From the NCBI GenBank assembly GCA_031546815.1, contig JAVBJV010000027.1, positions 1-64,000 of the forward strand: a DNA stretch of 64,000 nucleotides, in the 5' to 3' direction. Shown here one piece after another: positions 40,553 through 48,828 of the stretch. Both the position numbers and the translations under genes were made by a program. The notes below the pieces were generated by a model. It did not search any database and was not told where the DNA came from. It saw nothing but the letters and a program-made list of their open reading frames with translations. Within the stretch, counting starts at the first letter, position 1. Each line of letters starts with the position of its first letter. The DNA is from JAVBJV01 sp031546815 (GTDB taxonomy: Bacteria > Pseudomonadota > Alphaproteobacteria > Acetobacterales > Acetobacteraceae).

Positions 40553-41545
40553 ATGACCACCAAAATTAATCTGACCCGGCGCGGCCTGCTCGCCACTGCC
40601 ACCGCCTCCACCGTTCTGGCAATGCCTGGCATCGTGCGCGCGGACAGCAATTTCCCCAACCAGCCGATCCGTATGCTCATCCCCTGGACCGCTGGCGGCG
40701 CTTCCGACATCGTCATGCGCGCGATCAGCGACGCCGCGTCCAAGGCGCTCGGCAAGCCGGTAATCGCCGATAACCGTCCCGGCGCCGGTGGCATTCTGGG
40801 GGCGCAGTACGTTTCCACGCAGTCCCAGCCGGATGGCTACACGCTGACGCAGATCCCGATGGGCGCGCTGCGTCTGCCTTACATGAACAACAGCGCGACC
40901 TTCGATCCGTTGAAAGACTTCACCTACATCTCGCAGCTGAGCGGCTATACGTTCGGCGTCGTGGTCAACGCCGCATCGCCGTTCAAGACGTTCCAGGATC
41001 TGCTCGACTGGGCCAAGGCGCATCCGGGCGAGCTGACCTATGGCACCCCCGGTGTCGGCACCAGCCTGCATCTGACCATGGAACAGATCGCCGTCGATCT
41101 GGGTCTGGAATTCCTGCACGTGCCGTTCCGCGGCGTTGCCGAAAACAACACAGCGCTGCTGGGTCAGTCGATCATGTGCTCGGCCGACGTGACAGGCTGG
41201 GCCCCGCTGGTGGCCGACGGCAAGTTCCGTCTGCTGTGCGTCTGGTCGACCGAACGCCTGAAGCAGTTCCCCGATGCGCCGACCCTGCGTGAATGCGGGA
41301 TCGACAAGGTCATCACCTCGCCGTTCGGCGTGGCTGGCCCCAAGGGTATGGACCCAGCCGTCACCGCCAAGCTGGACGCCGCGTTTAACACCGCGATGAA
41401 GGACCCGAACGTTCTGTCCATCCTGGAACGTCTGGACCTCATCCCCGATTATCTGAACAGCGCGGACTACACTGCCGCTGTGCAACGCTCGATCGCAACG
41501 GAACGTCCGGTGCTGGAAAAGCTGAATCTGCTGATGCAGCGTTGA
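40553..41545 (+). CDS. TctC/Bug family tripartite tricarboxylate transporter receptor, copy 3
   Basis: 330 residues from ATG 40553, which follows AGGAAAGCG. Tat-like signal (LTRRGLLATATASTVLAMPG, cleavage after VRA), mature start FPNQPIRMLIPWTAGGASD, ligand loop ADNRPGAGGILGAQYV, then FDPLKDFTYISQLSGYTFGV, LTYGTPGVGTSLHLTMEQIA and HVPFRGVAENNTALL. Ends LNLLMQR like copy 2. Differences cluster in the stretch after LSGYTFG and near residue 200, positions that could change ligand or partner choice. Followed by a strong terminator that closes the cluster. Confidence 0.9.
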   Translation: MTTKINLTRRGLLATATASTVLAMPGIVRADSNFPNQPIRMLIPWTAGGASDIVMRAISDAASKALGKPVIADNRPGAGGILGAQYVSTQSQPDGYTLTQIPMGALRLPYMNNSATFDPLKDFTYISQLSGYTFGVVVNAASPFKTFQDLLDWAKAHPGELTYGTPGVGTSLHLTMEQIAVDLGLEFLHVPFRGVAENNTALLGQSIMCSADVTGWAPLVADGKFRLLCVWSTERLKQFPDAPTLRECGIDKVITSPFGVAGPKGMDPAVTAKLDAAFNTAMKDPNVLSILERLDLIPDYLNSADYTAAVQRSIATERPVLEKLNLLMQR

Positions 41546-41563
41546 GCTGACGCCTGATATGAA

Positions 41564-41597
41564 GCCGGCATCCGCACACGCGGGTGCCGGTTTTTTT
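41564..41597 (+). terminator. Rho-independent terminator closing the tctC cluster
   Basis: CCGGCATCCGC-ACAC-GCGGGTGCCGG followed by seven T residues: an 11-pair stem with one G-U pair. It ends ten bases before the stop of the convergent membrane protein gene. Confidence 0.88.
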
Positions 41598-41606
41598 ATG
41601 AGCAGT

Positions 41607-42224
41607 TCAATCGCTGCTGCTACAATCGCCACCGCCGGAATCGCTGCTGCAGTCACCACCGGAGTCACTACTGGAGTGATTACCGGAATGGCTACCGGTA
41701 TCACCGCTGGTGTCGCTGCTTGAATAAAAATTTCCGGGCGCGTCGGCTCGCGCCCTGCGACCACGGCCTGAAGCGGGCATGTTACCCGGCGGGGCATCGA
41801 CGTGAATTGGCAGGACCCAGCGCGACGCCAGAAAGATGCACATGGACACAATCAGAAACATCACCGCCAGCCCAGCCATTCCGGACAGCAAGGACGTATC
41901 CGGAAACGGAAAAGGCAGGGCGAATAATTTGATCAGCATCGTGATCACCCCGAGCAGCGCCATCCCCATCATCCCAAGGAGCCAGAGGCATGTGCCGGTG
42001 ATCACGACCGTCGCTACGCTTCCCTTGCCGCGCCCGGACAGCAGCGGCCATCCGAACAGCCCCAGACATGCTACGAACATCAGTATGCGCCCTGTGTCGT
42101 GAAACCCGAATGGTGCCAGCACAAAATCCCGCGTCGGGGGAATAATGTGATCGGCAAACAGCATCACGAAGTTGAACCCGACAAATACGCCGATCAACAA
42201 GTGTAGTATCGAATACGACCGCAT
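41607..42224 (-). CDS. Membrane protein with Ser/Gly/Asp-rich low-complexity tail
   Basis: 205 residues, family not recognised. Four hydrophobic segments are readable: about 5-24, 43-61, 67-95 and 103-130. After a linker (PGNMPASGRGRRARADAPGN) the last 40 residues are low complexity (SSDTSGDTGSHSGNHSSSDS, then GGDCSSDSGGGDC). Two cysteines sit in the tail. The tail DNA is a degenerate 12-base repeat. ATG 42224 overlaps the tadA stop as TGATG, so it is cotranscribed and coupled with tadA. Tails of this kind occur on some secreted or membrane proteins of unknown function; no role is proposed. The complementary strand of the tail is open for 41 codons, but as a shadow of this repeat. Confidence 0.7.
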   Translation of the reverse strand: MRSYSILHLLIGVFVGFNFVMLFADHIIPPTRDFVLAPFGFHDTGRILMFVACLGLFGWPLLSGRGKGSVATVVITGTCLWLLGMMGMALLGVITMLIKLFALPFPFPDTSLLSGMAGLAVMFLIVSMCIFLASRWVLPIHVDAPPGNMPASGRGRRARADAPGNFYSSSDTSGDTGSHSGNHSSSDSGGDCSSDSGGGDCSSSD

Positions 42225-42688
42225 CAGCGTAACTCCGCAAAAAACAACTTCAGCAATGCCGCCGCGTCGCTCTCGCGCACCCCGCCGATCACTTCCGGGT
42301 GATGCAGGCACGACGATGCATGCAGCACCCGCGCCCCGTGCTCGACACCGCCGCCCTTCGGGTCGTACGCGCCGAACACCAGCTTGCGGATCCGGAAGAA
42401 CGACAGCGCCTGCGCGCACATCGGGCACGGTTCCAGCGTAACATACAGATCGCACTCCGGCAGGCGCGGACTGTCCAGCACCTGCGCCGCCTGCCGCAGG
42501 GCGAGGATTTCGGCGTGCGCGGTGGGGTCGCGCAGTTCCTCGACGCGGTTGCCCGCGCGGCCCAGCACCGCGCCATCCGGCCCCAGCACCACGGCGCCGA
42601 TCGGCACCTCGCCCCGCGCAGCAGCGTCGCGCGCCTCGGACAGGGCGATTTCCATCGGGTTGGGGGAAGAATCTGCGTCGTGCGTCAT
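42224..42688 (-). CDS. tadA: tRNA adenosine(34) deaminase
   Basis: 154 residues. Makes inosine at position 34 of tRNA-Arg(ACG). Zinc site: TAHAEILAL (His and catalytic Glu, about 57-65) and LEPCPMCAQAL (two Cys). The tRNA-facing block FGAYDPKGGG is present. Normal length. The ATG faces the amidotransferase gene across 44 bases. Confidence 0.94.
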   Translation of the reverse strand: MTHDADSSPNPMEIALSEARDAAARGEVPIGAVVLGPDGAVLGRAGNRVEELRDPTAHAEILALRQAAQVLDSPRLPECDLYVTLEPCPMCAQALSFFRIRKLVFGAYDPKGGGVEHGARVLHASSCLHHPEVIGGVRESDAAALLKLFFAELR

Positions 42689-42718
42689 GGCTTCTTCTTG
42701 CCGCCAACCGGGGTCACA

Positions 42719-42730
42719 GTCTAGCTAGAC
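42719..42730. promoter_or_regulatory. 12-bp palindrome at the start of the amidotransferase gene
   Basis: GTCTAGCTAGAC ends two bases before ATG 42733 and takes the place where a ribosome binding site should be; no purine-rich site is seen. It could be an operator in the 44-base divergent region, with the downstream gene translated from a very short leader. Confidence 0.3.
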
Positions 42731-42732
42731 GT

Positions 42733-43455
42733 ATGTCTCAGTCTTCCACGCCGTTGATCGGCCTGACCCTCGATTCCGAACAACCGGGGGGTTATTCGAA
42801 ATACCCCTGGTATGCGCTGCGCCAGAACTACACCGATGCCGTGGCGGCATCCGGTGGGGCACCCATCGGCCTGCCGCATCACGCAGCACTGGCCGAGGTC
42901 TACCTCGACCGGATCGCGGGGCTTGTGGTGACGGGGGGGGCGTTCGACGTCGATCCCGGCATGTATGGCGATGGCGAACGCCACGCCACCGTCACCCTAA
43001 AGGAAGGTCGCACCGCGGCCGAGGTCGCGCTGATCCGTGGCGCGCTGGCGCGCAACATGCCGGTGCTGGGGATCTGCGGCGGTGAGCAGTTGCTGGCCGT
43101 GGCGCTGGGCGGCTCGCTGATCCAGCACATCCCCGACAGCATCGCCAACCCGCTGGCGCACGAACAGCCGAACCCACGCCACGAAGCCGGGCACGCGATT
43201 GCGGTTGTCCCCGGCACGCTGCTGCACAGCATTGTCGGCGCCACGGAAATGTACGTGAATTCAGCGCATCATCAGGCCGTGCGCGCCCCCGGTCCGCACG
43301 CGGTGGTCAACGCCACGGCGTCCGACGGGGTGATCGAAGGGCTGGAAGACTCGCGTTACCGTTTCTGTCTGGGTGTACAGTGGCATCCGGAATTTCATAT
43401 CGACGCAGGCGACAAGCGCATTTTCGATGCCTTCATCGCCGCATGCCGGAGCTGA
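42733..43455 (+). CDS. Class I glutamine amidotransferase-fold hydrolase (peptidase C26, PuuD-like)
   Basis: 240 residues. Starts LIGLTLDSEQPGGYSKYPWY; the nucleophile elbow is LGICGGEQLLAVALGG (Cys about 112), the histidine is in VQWHPEF (about 219) and SAHHQAV is conserved. This is the gamma-glutamyl-GABA hydrolase-like branch that cleaves gamma-glutamyl amides. Most relatives have GICRG at the elbow; here it is GICGGE. No other putrescine genes are nearby. Followed after three bases by the pseudouridine synthase gene. Confidence 0.85.
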   Translation: MSQSSTPLIGLTLDSEQPGGYSKYPWYALRQNYTDAVAASGGAPIGLPHHAALAEVYLDRIAGLVVTGGAFDVDPGMYGDGERHATVTLKEGRTAAEVALIRGALARNMPVLGICGGEQLLAVALGGSLIQHIPDSIANPLAHEQPNPRHEAGHAIAVVPGTLLHSIVGATEMYVNSAHHQAVRAPGPHAVVNATASDGVIEGLEDSRYRFCLGVQWHPEFHIDAGDKRIFDAFIAACRS

Positions 43456-43458
43456 CCA

Positions 43459-44199
43459 ATGTCCGATACAGACGACAATCCCGCCCGCGGTGAACGCCTG
43501 GCAAAATTCCTCGCCCGCGCGGGGATCGCCAGCCGTCGCGATGCGGAAAAGCTGATCGAAGCCGGCAAGGTGATCGTCAACGGCGAGAAGATCTCGCACC
43601 CCGCCACCTTTGTGACCGCATCCGACACGGTGACGGTGAGCGGCAAGCCGGTCGGCGCGCCGGAACGCACGCGGCTGTATCGCTATCACAAGCCCAGCGG
43701 GCTGGTAACCACACATAAAGACCCCGAAGGCCGCCCGACCGTGTTCGAGGCGCTGCCCCCCGTCATGGGCCGGGTGATCAGCGTGGGGCGGCTGGATCTG
43801 ACCAGCGAAGGCCTGCTGCTGCTGACCAACGACGGCGCACTGGCCCGCAAGCTGGAACTGCCGAGCAATGGCTGGATCCGCCGCTATCGCGTGCGGGCGT
43901 ATGGTCTGGCCGATGATCGCGGGCTCGAGAACCTGAAAAAAGGTGTCGAGATCGACGGCGTGAATTACGGCCCGATCGATGCCGAGATCGACTCGCGCAA
44001 GGGCGACAATGTGTGGCTGACGGTGGCGCTGCGCGAAGGCAAGAACCGCGAGGTGCGCCGCGTGATGGCGCATCTGAACCTGACGGTGTCGCGCCTGATC
44101 CGCACGGCGTACGGCCCGTTCCAGCTTGGTTCGCTGCCCAGCGGCGCGGTCGAGGAAGTGCCAGGTAAAGTGCTGCGCGAACAGTTGAGTCTTGCATGA
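43459..44199 (+). CDS. rluB: Pseudouridine synthase, RluB/RsuA type
   Basis: 246 residues. N-terminal S4 RNA-binding domain (RLAKFLARAGIASRRDAEKL, about 13-60) and the catalytic domain with VGRLDLTSEGLLLLTND carrying the nucleophilic Asp. The end EVRRVMAHLNLTVSRLIR is typical. Length and the lack of a long tail fit RluB of alphaproteobacteria (23S rRNA U2605), though RluE/RluF-type targets cannot be excluded. Overlaps rsmD by ATGA. Confidence 0.9.
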   Translation: MSDTDDNPARGERLAKFLARAGIASRRDAEKLIEAGKVIVNGEKISHPATFVTASDTVTVSGKPVGAPERTRLYRYHKPSGLVTTHKDPEGRPTVFEALPPVMGRVISVGRLDLTSEGLLLLTNDGALARKLELPSNGWIRRYRVRAYGLADDRGLENLKKGVEIDGVNYGPIDAEIDSRKGDNVWLTVALREGKNREVRRVMAHLNLTVSRLIRTAYGPFQLGSLPSGAVEEVPGKVLREQLSLA

Positions 44200-44750
44200 G
44201 GATCATTGCCGGCAGTTTTCGCGGTCGGACTCTGACCGCACCTGCGGGTAACGCTACTCGCCCGACATCGGACCGGGCACGACAGGCCTTGTTCGACATG
44301 TTGTGGCACGCCCCCTGGGCGGGACGTGCAGCGATCGAGGACGTGCATGTGCTGGATGCGTTTGCGGGCACCGGTGCGCTGGGGCTGGAGGCTCTGTCGC
44401 GCGGTGCGGCACAGGTGACGTTCATCGAGAGCAACACCGCCGCGCTGAAAGCCATCCGCGCCAATATCGATGCGTGCCGGGCCGATGCGCAGTGTCGCCT
44501 GCTGGTGGGCGATGCGACGAAGCCACCGCGCGCGACCGCACCGTGTTCGCTGGTGTTTCTGGACCCACCCTACGGGCAGGGTCTGATCCTGCGTGCGGTG
44601 ACAGCGTTACATAAAACCGGATGGATCGCCCCTGACGCGCTGATCGTGGCCGAGGCGGGTGCCACCGAAGAGCTGGATCTGCCGGGCGTCATCGACGACC
44701 GCACACATGGTGCCGCACGGGTGATTGTGCTGCGCGCCGACCAGGGCTGA
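44196..44750 (+). CDS. rsmD: 16S rRNA (guanine(966)-N2)-methyltransferase
   Basis: 184 residues. MRIIAGSFRGRTL at the start, RPTSDRARQALFDML, the SAM site VLDAFAGTGALGLEALSRGA (about 52-71) and the catalytic FLDPPYGQG. Normal length. The ATG overlaps the pseudouridine synthase stop, giving a coupled pair of rRNA modification genes. Its last codons and TGA stop (44748-44750) lie inside the left end of a 148-bp repeat, so the C terminus (ADQG) may be set by the insertion. Confidence 0.95.
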   Translation: MRIIAGSFRGRTLTAPAGNATRPTSDRARQALFDMLWHAPWAGRAAIEDVHVLDAFAGTGALGLEALSRGAAQVTFIESNTAALKAIRANIDACRADAQCRLLVGDATKPPRATAPCSLVFLDPPYGQGLILRAVTALHKTGWIAPDALIVAEAGATEELDLPGVIDDRTHGAARVIVLRADQG

Positions 44751-44888
44751 TCGACATTCAGTTCAGACTGAGCCGAAAATGGTGCTTATCGAGAACCGTC
44801 GCGCAGCGGACTTAACGTCCGTGAGCAGCGGAAGCGCAGAGAAGTGCCGTTTGCAGGCCAGTGTGGGCTGAAAGGCGATCAACCCTGG
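44741..44888 (+). repeat. 148-bp inverted-end dispersed repeat, copy B
   Basis: Full-length copy, same length as copy A. Ends 44741-44761 and 44868-44888 are inverted repeats of 21 bases matching at 18 positions (CCAGGG...CCCTGG outermost). An internal foldback CGGAC-TTAAC-GTCCG is present. It supplies the last codons and the TGA of rsmD. It has no open frame of note. No flanking target duplication is evident. Confidence 0.85.
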
Positions 44889-44986
44889 AATTTATTCCCG
44901 TAAAATACACATACACGAATCGCATATACTGAATTACATTTCTTCCACGTCAGGTTGCTATTTTTTGATGCCTGACACAAGGAGCA

Positions 44987-45325
44987 ATGATGGCAGGCAA
45001 ATTTCAACTGAAGACCGCCAAAGATGGCAGCGTCTATTTTTCCCTGCTCGCCGGCAATGGCGAGAACATTCTGAAGAGCGAGATGTATAAATCCAAAAGC
45101 TCTGCGGAAAACGGTATTGAATCGGTGAAGAAGAACGCAGCGGACGACGCGCGTTATGAACGCAAGCCCACGGCCAAGGGGCAGTTCATGTTCAACCTGA
45201 AAGCCGCCAATCATCAGGTAATCGGCACCAGCGAATCCTACACGACAGAAGCCGGCCGCGATAACGGAATCGAGTCGGTGAAGAAGAACGCACCGGATGC
45301 GAAGGTCGAAGATCTGACCGCGTAA
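44987..45325 (+). CDS. YegP family (DUF1508 repeat) protein
   Basis: 112 residues with two DUF1508 repeats: GKFQLKTAKDGSVYFSLLAG...NGIESVKKNA and GQFMFNLKAANHQVIGTSES...NGIESVKKNA. Small soluble beta proteins of unknown role, often stress linked. Start is ATG 44987 or the adjacent ATG 44990; AAGGAGC lies upstream. It has its own AT-rich leader (44889-44986) and its own terminator, so it is monocistronic. Confidence 0.88.
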   Translation: MMAGKFQLKTAKDGSVYFSLLAGNGENILKSEMYKSKSSAENGIESVKKNAADDARYERKPTAKGQFMFNLKAANHQVIGTSESYTTEAGRDNGIESVKKNAPDAKVEDLTA

Positions 45326-45348
45326 TCGCGACCTGGGTTACCAGACAC

Positions 45349-45388
45349 AAAACGCATCCCTGCCAACGCGGGGATGCGTTTTTGTTTT
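45349..45388. terminator. Bidirectional terminator between yegP-like gene and mutL
   Basis: AAAACGCATCCC - ten-base loop - GGGATGCGTTTT followed by TTGTTTT: a 12-bp perfect stem with U tracts usable in both directions, between two convergent genes. It reaches the mutL stop. Confidence 0.85.
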
Positions 45389-47163
45389 CAGGTGCGCCCG
45401 AACATGCGTTCCAGTTCGCTGCGCGACAGTTTCAGCACGGTCGGTCGCCCATGACTGCATGTCGTGGCACGCGGCGTGGTTTCCAGCTGACGCAGCAGCG
45501 CATCCATCTCGGCCTGCGCCATCTTGCGGCCTGCACGGATTGATCCGTGGCACGCAAGTCGCGCAATTACCGCATCCAGTTTGGTGGCCAGCGCGACAGT
45601 TTCGCCCATCTCGCCCAGTTCGTCGGCGATGTCGCGCAACAGCGGTGCAGGATCCGGATTGCCGAGCGCTGCCGGCAACGCCCGCACCAGAACAGCGGAA
45701 CCACCGAACTCCTCGATCTCCAGACCCAGTTTTTCCAGCGTGCCCGCATGCGACAACAGCCGCGCCGCATCGCCCGGCGAGAACTCCACCACCGATGGCA
45801 GCAACAGTGGCTGCGTGCGCACGCCACCCTCCACATACTGCGCGGCGAGTTCCTCGTGCGTCAGGCGTTCGTGGGCTGCGTGCTGATCGACGATCACCAG
45901 CGCTCCATCCGCCGCGACGGCCAGCACGTAGGTGTCCAGCACTTGTGCCACTGCCGCACCCAGCGGGTGATCGGGCGACGGTGTTGCTTCGGGCAATATG
46001 CGCGCCGCGGGTGTCGCCGCCAGATCGAGCCTTGCTTCATGCATACCCAGCGAAGGCGGCGCGCCATGCACAGCACGCGACACAGCGGGCGCATAACCGT
46101 GCGACGGCGTGGGCCGCCACGCGGATGGAACATGCGATGTCGGTGTGTAGGAAGACGGGTGGCTGATGTCCTCGGCCTGCGCGGGTACCAGCAATGCATT
46201 TCTCAGCGCGCCGATCACCAGCGCACGCACACCGGCGCCGTCACGGAACCGCAGTTCGGTCTTGGCGGGATGCACGTTCACATCCAGTTCTTCCGACGGG
46301 ATGTCCAGAAACAATGCCACCACCGGCTGGCGCCCCGGCGCGATCACATCGCGATACGCAACCCGCACCGATGTGCGCAACACCGGATCGGTGACCGGAC
46401 GACCATTGACCACCAGATACTGCATCGCCGATGTCGCACGCGTATGCGCGGGCGATGCGATGAAGCCCGAGATATGCAGCGATCCGCGCGTATGTTCCAC
46501 CGGCAGCAGCGCGTTTGCGGCATCGTCCCCCAGCAGCGCAGCGACGCGATCGGCCATCGTCTGCGCAGGCAGGTCGAACACCGTACGACCCTCGATCTGC
46601 AACCGGAATGCAATGTTCGGCCACGCCATCGCCAGGCGCGAGACCACGGCCTCGGCATGGTCGGCTTCGGTGCGCGGGTGCTTCAGAAACTTGCGTCGCG
46701 CGGGGGTGGCGAAGAACATGTCGGTCACGATCACCCGCGTGCCCGGCGCGCCGGATGCCGGTTCCACCGCGCCCACACGCCCGCCTTCCACGCGGATCAT
46801 CACCGCATGTGCCGCATCCGCCGTGCGCGAGGTAATCGCCAGTCGTGCCGCTGCGCCAATCGATGGCAGCGCCTCGCCCCGGAAACCCAGCGTGGCGATC
46901 TGCACCAGATCTTCGTCGTCCAGCTTCGATGTTGCGTGGCGCTGCACCGCCAATGGCAGATCGTCTGCCGCAATCCCCGCGCCGTCGTCGGTTACTTCAA
47001 TACGCGTGATCCCGCCTTCAACCAGCGCCACACCAATGCGGGTGGCTCCGGCGTCGATGGCGTTCTCGACCAGTTCCTTCACGGCGGCGGCGGGGCGTTC
47101 GATCACCTCGCCGGCCGCGATGCGGTTGACGGTATTTTCGGAGAGAAGACGAATCCGTTTCAT
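45388..47163 (-). CDS. mutL: DNA mismatch repair protein MutL
   Basis: 591 residues. GHKL ATPase half: VNRIAAGEVIERPAAAVKEL, ENAIDAGATRI, TDDGAGI and TLGFRGEALPSIG. The C-terminal half carries the nicking-endonuclease signature DQHAAHERLTHEEL (426-439), ACHGSIRAG and TCSHGRPT near the end. It is thus a MutH-independent, endonuclease-type MutL. A proline-rich linker (about 320-395) joins the halves. Follows pgi by 24 bases at the end of the long minus-strand run. Confidence 0.96.
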   Translation of the reverse strand: MKRIRLLSENTVNRIAAGEVIERPAAAVKELVENAIDAGATRIGVALVEGGITRIEVTDDGAGIAADDLPLAVQRHATSKLDDEDLVQIATLGFRGEALPSIGAAARLAITSRTADAAHAVMIRVEGGRVGAVEPASGAPGTRVIVTDMFFATPARRKFLKHPRTEADHAEAVVSRLAMAWPNIAFRLQIEGRTVFDLPAQTMADRVAALLGDDAANALLPVEHTRGSLHISGFIASPAHTRATSAMQYLVVNGRPVTDPVLRTSVRVAYRDVIAPGRQPVVALFLDIPSEELDVNVHPAKTELRFRDGAGVRALVIGALRNALLVPAQAEDISHPSSYTPTSHVPSAWRPTPSHGYAPAVSRAVHGAPPSLGMHEARLDLAATPAARILPEATPSPDHPLGAAVAQVLDTYVLAVAADGALVIVDQHAAHERLTHEELAAQYVEGGVRTQPLLLPSVVEFSPGDAARLLSHAGTLEKLGLEIEEFGGSAVLVRALPAALGNPDPAPLLRDIADELGEMGETVALATKLDAVIARLACHGSIRAGRKMAQAEMDALLRQLETTPRATTCSHGRPTVLKLSRSELERMFGRT

Positions 47164-47187
47164 GCAGACAGCTCCTGCACGAAAGGA

Positions 47188-48819
47188 TCACACATCGTGC
47201 AGGGTTGCAATCAGCGCCGAGGTCGATGGATCGTGGTCGTACACACGGTCGCCCGACAGTTCGGCCAGAATACCGGTGGCCAGCGCCTTGCCGAATTCCA
47301 CGCCCCACTGGTCGAACGAATTCACATCCCACAGATGCCCCTGCACGGCGACCTTGTGTTCATACAGCGCGATCAACCGCCCGATGCCATATGCGTCGAG
47401 GTGTTCCATACTGATGAAGATGCTCGGCCGGTCACCGGGGAAGGCGCGATGCGGGGCGAGGAACGCCGCCTGCACCGGATCCATCCCGGTTTGCAGCATT
47501 TCCATCTCGGCCTGCACCGCCGTCTTGCCGCACAGCAATGCCTCGGCCTGCGCGATGGCGTTGGCGGACAGCATGCGATGGGCATCGGCGCGATGGCTCA
47601 TCGCGAAATGGGCGAGGATGAAATCCACCGGAATCACCGCTGGTCCCTGATGGATCATCTGCATGAACGAATGCTGCGCGTTGGTGCCCGGTTCGCCGAA
47701 GATCACCGGGCAGGTCATGCGTTTGACCGGCGCACCCTCGCGCGTCACGCCCTTGCCGTTGCTCTCCATTTCCAGCTGCTGGAGAAAGGCGGGGAAGCGG
47801 CGCAGGCGGTCGTCGTACGGCAGCACGCAATGCGCGGTGCTGCCCAGCCCGTTCACGTGCCAGATGCCGGCCAGCGCCATCAGCACGGGCAGGTTCTGCT
47901 CAAGGTCGGCTTCGGCAAAGTGGCGGTCCATGGCGTGCGCACCAGCCAGCAGACGGTCGAACTGGTCCCAGCCCGCCGCCAGCGCGATCACCAGACCGAC
48001 CGGCGACCACAGCGAGAAGCGCCCGCCGACCCAGTTGCGGAACCCGAACACGCGTTCGCGCAGGATGCCGAATTCGTTCGTCGCATGCAGATTGGTCGAC
48101 AGCGCGACAAAATGCGCGCCCACCGCATCTTCACCCAGCGCATCGACGATCCACTTGCGCGCCACATGCGCGTTGGCGGCAGTCTCGGCCGTGGTGAAGG
48201 ATTTCGATGCCACCAGAATCAGCGTACGTGCCGGGTCCAGCCCGCGCGTTTCGCGCACAAAGGCAGTGCCATCCACGTTCGACAAGAAGCGCGCTTCCAG
48301 CCGTTCGCCCTCGGCCATGGTCAGCGCTTCCGTCACCATCGAGGGGCCAAGATCCGAACCGCCGATCCCGATGCTGAGCACCGTAGTGAACGGCAGGCCC
48401 GTGGCCCCGCGCAACGTGCCGCCATGCACATCGCGCACAAAAAGCCGCATGCGTTCGCGACGCTCCCAGGCAAATGCGGTTGCGTCCTCGTCGCCCGCCA
48501 TCAGCACTTCGCCGGGGGCGGCGCGATGCGCCATATGCATTGCGGCGCGCGCTTCGGTGTTATTCACCTCGCCACCCGCGAACAGGCGGCGGCGGAATCC
48601 GTCCAGATCCGATACCCGCGCCAGATCAAACAGGGCTTCGCGCACGTCGGGGCTGATGCTGGTTTTCGACAGATCGATCGTCAGATCGTCCAGCGAGACA
48701 CGCATGCGTTCAACCCGGTTCGGGTCATCGTAAAACAGCGTGTTGATCTGGCGCGCGTCTGCACGCGCACCAAGTGCAGCGATCCGATCCCAGGCGGCCT
48801 CAATCGACGATACGGTCAT
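47188..48819 (-). CDS. pgi: Glucose-6-phosphate isomerase
   Basis: 543 residues, interconverts glucose-6-P and fructose-6-P. Seen: TVLSIGIGGSDLGPSMVTEA, VASKSFTTAETAANA, VGGRFSLWSPVGL and GEPGTNAQHSFMQMIHQGP (the His of the active site), with VNSFDQWGVEFGK near the end. Full length for the E. coli-type enzyme. Starts nine bases after the inactive M16 gene; the pgi-mutL adjacency appears to be transcriptional only. Confidence 0.97.
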   Translation of the reverse strand: MTVSSIEAAWDRIAALGARADARQINTLFYDDPNRVERMRVSLDDLTIDLSKTSISPDVREALFDLARVSDLDGFRRRLFAGGEVNNTEARAAMHMAHRAAPGEVLMAGDEDATAFAWERRERMRLFVRDVHGGTLRGATGLPFTTVLSIGIGGSDLGPSMVTEALTMAEGERLEARFLSNVDGTAFVRETRGLDPARTLILVASKSFTTAETAANAHVARKWIVDALGEDAVGAHFVALSTNLHATNEFGILRERVFGFRNWVGGRFSLWSPVGLVIALAAGWDQFDRLLAGAHAMDRHFAEADLEQNLPVLMALAGIWHVNGLGSTAHCVLPYDDRLRRFPAFLQQLEMESNGKGVTREGAPVKRMTCPVIFGEPGTNAQHSFMQMIHQGPAVIPVDFILAHFAMSHRADAHRMLSANAIAQAEALLCGKTAVQAEMEMLQTGMDPVQAAFLAPHRAFPGDRPSIFISMEHLDAYGIGRLIALYEHKVAVQGHLWDVNSFDQWGVEFGKALATGILAELSGDRVYDHDPSTSALIATLHDV

Positions 48820-48828
48820 CAGTCACTG

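Noticed and set aside
41598..41723. A 41-codon plus-strand frame of Thr/Gly/Ala repeats
   Set aside because: It is the complement of the repeat-encoded tail of the minus-strand membrane protein and lies directly behind a strong terminator.
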